Source of the DNA: Clostridiales bacterium
GTDB lineage: Bacteria; Bacillota; Clostridia; Christensenellales; Borkfalkiaceae
DNA length: 8,155 bases
NCBI GenBank assembly: GCA_021635425.1
Contig: JAJWOJ010000048.1
Span: forward strand, 1 to 8,155
Direction of reading: 5' to 3'
The stretch's first letter is position 1. Each line of letters begins with the position of its first letter. Of the stretch, positions 6,054 through 8,155 are shown piece after piece. The notes under the pieces were generated by a model that saw only the letters and a program-made list of their open reading frames with translations, made no database searches and was not told the DNA's origin. The position numbers and the translations under genes were made by a program.

Positions 6054-7118
6054 ATGAAATTTGTGCATTGCGCGGATATACATTTAGGCTCGAAAATCGC
6101 GGCGAAGCTTCCGCCCGAAAAGACGGAAGAGAGAAAAGCCGAGGTGAGAGCGGCCTTTAAAAACATGGTGGAAAAAGCCGCCGGCTACAGGGCGGAAGTT
6201 ATCGTTCTTGCGGGCGACGTGTTCGATAGCGACCGACCATTAAAAAAGGATAAAGAGTTTTTTTACAGCGTGGTAAAGAACAATCCCGATATCGATTTCC
6301 TTTATCTTCGCGGAAATCACGACAATCTCGAATCTTACTCGGAAGACCTCGACAATCTGAAAACCTTCACGAGCGAGTGGAGCGGTTATAGCTACGGAAA
6401 CGTGGAGTTTTACGGACTCGAAACCGCGGCGGAAAATTATTCGTCTATGTATTCGTCCTTAAAACTCGACCCCGACAAGATAAATATAGTAATTCTGCAC
6501 GGGCAAAAGAGCGATTCTGTGGGCAAAGACAAGATAAATATCGCTAAATTAAAAAACAAGAATATAGATTATCTCGCTTTGGGGCATATTCATTCGGTGA
6601 ACTTCGGCAGAATCGACGAAAGGGGAGTTTACGCTTACCCCGGCTGCTTAGAGGGGCGCGGGTTCGACGAGACGGGGGCGAAGGGTTTTATTCTCGTCGA
6701 TACGGAAGGCGGAAAAATAAACGCGGGGTTTGTGGAGAACTCGGTGAGAAAAACCGACGAGTTCACCGTCGATATCTCCGCCGCGAACGACGTTTACGAG
6801 GCTTACAGAATAGTAAAAAGCAATATAAACGCGCAGAAATCGGATTTGTTGAGGATTGTTTTAAAAGGCGAAATATCTTTCGACGGCGAGGGGCTTAAAG
6901 GGGAAATCGAAAGGCTTTTGTCGGGCGAATATTATTTCGTTTCCGTGAAAGACGATACTTTGAGGAAATTCGACGCGGAAAAAATCGCGGGGGACAATTC
7001 GCTTAAAGGGGAGTTCATCCGCCTTGTTTTAGCCGACGAGACGATAGACGGCGAAAAGAAACAAAAGGTTATATCGGTCGGGCTGAAAGCTCTTTCCGAC
7101 AGGGAGCTTGACATATGA
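6054..7118 (+). CDS. sbcD: SbcD/Mre11-like DNA repair exonuclease (YhaO-like)
   Basis: Metallophosphoesterase nuclease of the Mre11/SbcD/YhaO family, expected to cut DNA ends or hairpins together with an SbcC/Rad50-type ATPase. All seven expected metal ligands are present in five motifs: Asp8 and His10 (ADIHLG), Asp55 (GDVFD), Asn88 with catalytic-type His89 (GNHD), His149 (LHGQK), and His178 and His180 (GHIH). The catalytic core spans about 1-220. The remaining 130 residues form a short capping and partner-binding region. At 354 residues it is somewhat shorter than B. subtilis YhaO (about 400). It has its own promoter and RBS, and its stop overlaps the start of the ATPase gene as ATGA, which supports a two-gene complex. 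The symbol is by family; yhaO would be equally fair. Confidence 0.88.
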   Translation: MKFVHCADIHLGSKIAAKLPPEKTEERKAEVRAAFKNMVEKAAGYRAEVIVLAGDVFDSDRPLKKDKEFFYSVVKNNPDIDFLYLRGNHDNLESYSEDLDNLKTFTSEWSGYSYGNVEFYGLETAAENYSSMYSSLKLDPDKINIVILHGQKSDSVGKDKINIAKLKNKNIDYLALGHIHSVNFGRIDERGVYAYPGCLEGRGFDETGAKGFILVDTEGGKINAGFVENSVRKTDEFTVDISAANDVYEAYRIVKSNINAQKSDLLRIVLKGEISFDGEGLKGEIERLLSGEYYFVSVKDDTLRKFDAEKIAGDNSLKGEFIRLVLADETIDGEKKQKVISVGLKALSDRELDI

Positions 7119-8155
7119 AACTGAAAAAATTACACGTGGAAAACTACGGCGGGCTATGCGGACTCGATATGACTTTCGATACAGGCATAAACGAGGTTTT
7201 CGAAAGCAACGGCTACGGGAAAACCACCCTCGCCTCCTTTATCAAAGCCATGTTTTACGGGCTTGCGCCTTACCGCGCCAACGGCAAGGATTTTAACGAC
7301 AGAAGAAAATATTATCCCTTTTCGGGCGGAAAGTTCGGCGGGAGCATAGAGTTCGGGTTTAACGGCGACGATTATCGCATCGAAAGATTTTTCGGCAAGA
7401 AAAGCGACGTCGAGGACGAGATGAAGGTTTATAAAAACGCCGTTTTGACGGACGATCTCGGGGCGGTTCCCGGGCTTAAAGTTTTCGGGTTGGACGAGGA
7501 ATCGTTTTTGAGAACGCTGTTTATAACGTCCGAAATAACCGAAATTTCTTCGACGAGCGGGATAAACGGGCTTTTGGGCGATTTTGCGAGCGATAGTTTC
7601 GGCGGCGACTATGAAACCGCGCTTTCGAAACTCGAGGCGGCGCGGAAAAAATATAAGGCGGCGAAGGGTAACAACGATCTTATTTCCCAAACGCAGGCGG
7701 AAATAACCGACCTTAAAACAAAAATAGAGAACATAGAAAAGGAAGGAGAGGCTTTAGAGAGGTTTTATTCGGAGCTTAAAGAAGCGGAAGAAAACGAAAA
7801 ACAACTCGGAAAAATTCTTAAAGACGCGTCCGGGAAAAACGTGGAGATCGAAAAATGGAAAACCTACGACAAAATGAGAGCGGACGCGGAAGAGAAGCGC
7901 GAAAGGCTTAAAAGTTTCTCCGAAAAATATCGTAACGGATTGCCCGAAAAAACGGAAATCGAAAGAGCGGAAAAGCTTGCTTTATATGCCGAAACGGCAA
8001 AGGCAAAGCGCGAGGCGATAAACTTTTCGGAAGATAAAAAATTGCGTTTACAGGCTTATACGCGGACTTTTGCAAACGGAGTGCCGCAGGATAGCGAGCT
8101 TTCGTCGGCGCAGAAACATATAGCGGAAACGTCGGCTTTAACGTCGGAATCGGAG
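7115..8155 (+). CDS. sbcC: SbcC/YhaN-like SMC-family ATPase, 3' end beyond window
   Basis: Partial gene: 347 codons, open to the last base of the window. It starts at the ATG in the ATGA overlap with sbcD, with GGGAG (7102-7106) upstream. The N-terminal ATPase half begins MKLKKLHVENYGG, typical of SbcC/RecF/YhaN proteins. The P-loop is ESNGYGKTT (30-38), with Lys36 and Thr37 intact but Glu where the first P-loop glycine normally stands. The head continues to about 165. From about 165 to 300 the sequence is Glu/Lys/Ala-rich with heptad-like spacing, fitting the first arm of a coiled coil. Two copies of an F-x3-NG-[LV]-P motif follow (around 269 and 319). Any hinge or zinc hook, the second arm, Walker B and the signature motif lie outside the window. 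Predicted role: ATP-driven partner of the SbcD nuclease. yhaN is an alternative symbol. Confidence 0.85.
   Translation, partial: MKLKKLHVENYGGLCGLDMTFDTGINEVFESNGYGKTTLASFIKAMFYGLAPYRANGKDFNDRRKYYPFSGGKFGGSIEFGFNGDDYRIERFFGKKSDVEDEMKVYKNAVLTDDLGAVPGLKVFGLDEESFLRTLFITSEITEISSTSGINGLLGDFASDSFGGDYETALSKLEAARKKYKAAKGNNDLISQTQAEITDLKTKIENIEKEGEALERFYSELKEAEENEKQLGKILKDASGKNVEIEKWKTYDKMRADAEEKRERLKSFSEKYRNGLPEKTEIERAEKLALYAETAKAKREAINFSEDKKLRLQAYTRTFANGVPQDSELSSAQKHIAETSALTSESE

Noticed and set aside
7108..7296. + strand open frame of 62 codons across the sbcD/sbcC junction
   Set aside because: Out of frame with the P-loop-containing ATPase that starts at 7115; its Arg-rich product is typical of a shadow frame.
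7154..7690. Antisense open frame of 178 codons opposite the SbcC-like gene
   Set aside because: The + strand frame starts in the ATGA overlap with sbcD, has an RBS and a P-loop, and stays open to the window end. The antisense frame shows no motif.
7115..8155. Truncated pseudogene of sbcC
   Set aside because: The frame is uninterrupted and ends only because the window ends, so the absence of Walker B, signature motif and hook says nothing about integrity.

Overview
The window reads as a stretch of chromosome from an anaerobic, fermentative bacterium, most likely an uncultured member of the Bacillota (Clostridia). The evidence is a trimeric NAD-linked [FeFe]-hydrogenase operon of clostridial type, strong AGGAGG-like ribosome binding sites, an SbcC/YhaN-type ATPase with the degenerate P-loop I associate from memory with Clostridia, and a lipoprotein carrying the Cys/His repeats common in clostridial surface proteins. 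TAA and TGA both act as stops, so the standard code applies. All genes are on the + strand. No RNA gene, insertion sequence or CRISPR array is visible.

Layout. Positions 1-150 hold a consensus -10 box and a leader of about 120 nt with competing short stems. Positions 151-4291 hold hydC-hydB-hydA, a tightly coupled operon ending in a strong intrinsic terminator (4314-4352). Positions 4353-4600 are non-coding. They contain interleaved inverted repeats of unknown meaning and then a clear sigma-A-type promoter with dyad symmetry around and downstream of the start site. Positions 4601-5893 encode a secreted lipoprotein of unknown function built from degenerate Cys-X2-Cys/His repeats, with its own terminator (5911-5941). 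After a second promoter (5980-6008) come sbcD (6054-7118) and, overlapping by ATGA, the first 347 codons of an SbcC/YhaN-like ATPase that runs off the window end.

How the genes work together. HydC, HydB and HydA should form a soluble complex. HydB carries FMN, the NAD(H) site and many Fe-S clusters, HydC adds a [2Fe-2S] cluster, and HydA carries the H-cluster that makes or consumes H2. Complexes of this architecture couple NADH and reduced ferredoxin to H2 (electron confurcation/bifurcation). The HydE/F/G maturases needed to build the H-cluster are not here. SbcD and the SbcC-like protein should form an Mre11/Rad50-type nuclease-ATPase for DNA ends or hairpins. The lipoprotein is a separate transcription unit with no visible link to either neighbour.

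I see no clearly new multi-gene system. The points most worth a second look are the serine in the H-cluster L1 motif of HydA, the possible attenuator-like leader of the hydrogenase operon, the repeat lipoprotein with its operator-like promoter, and the structured intergenic DNA after hydA.
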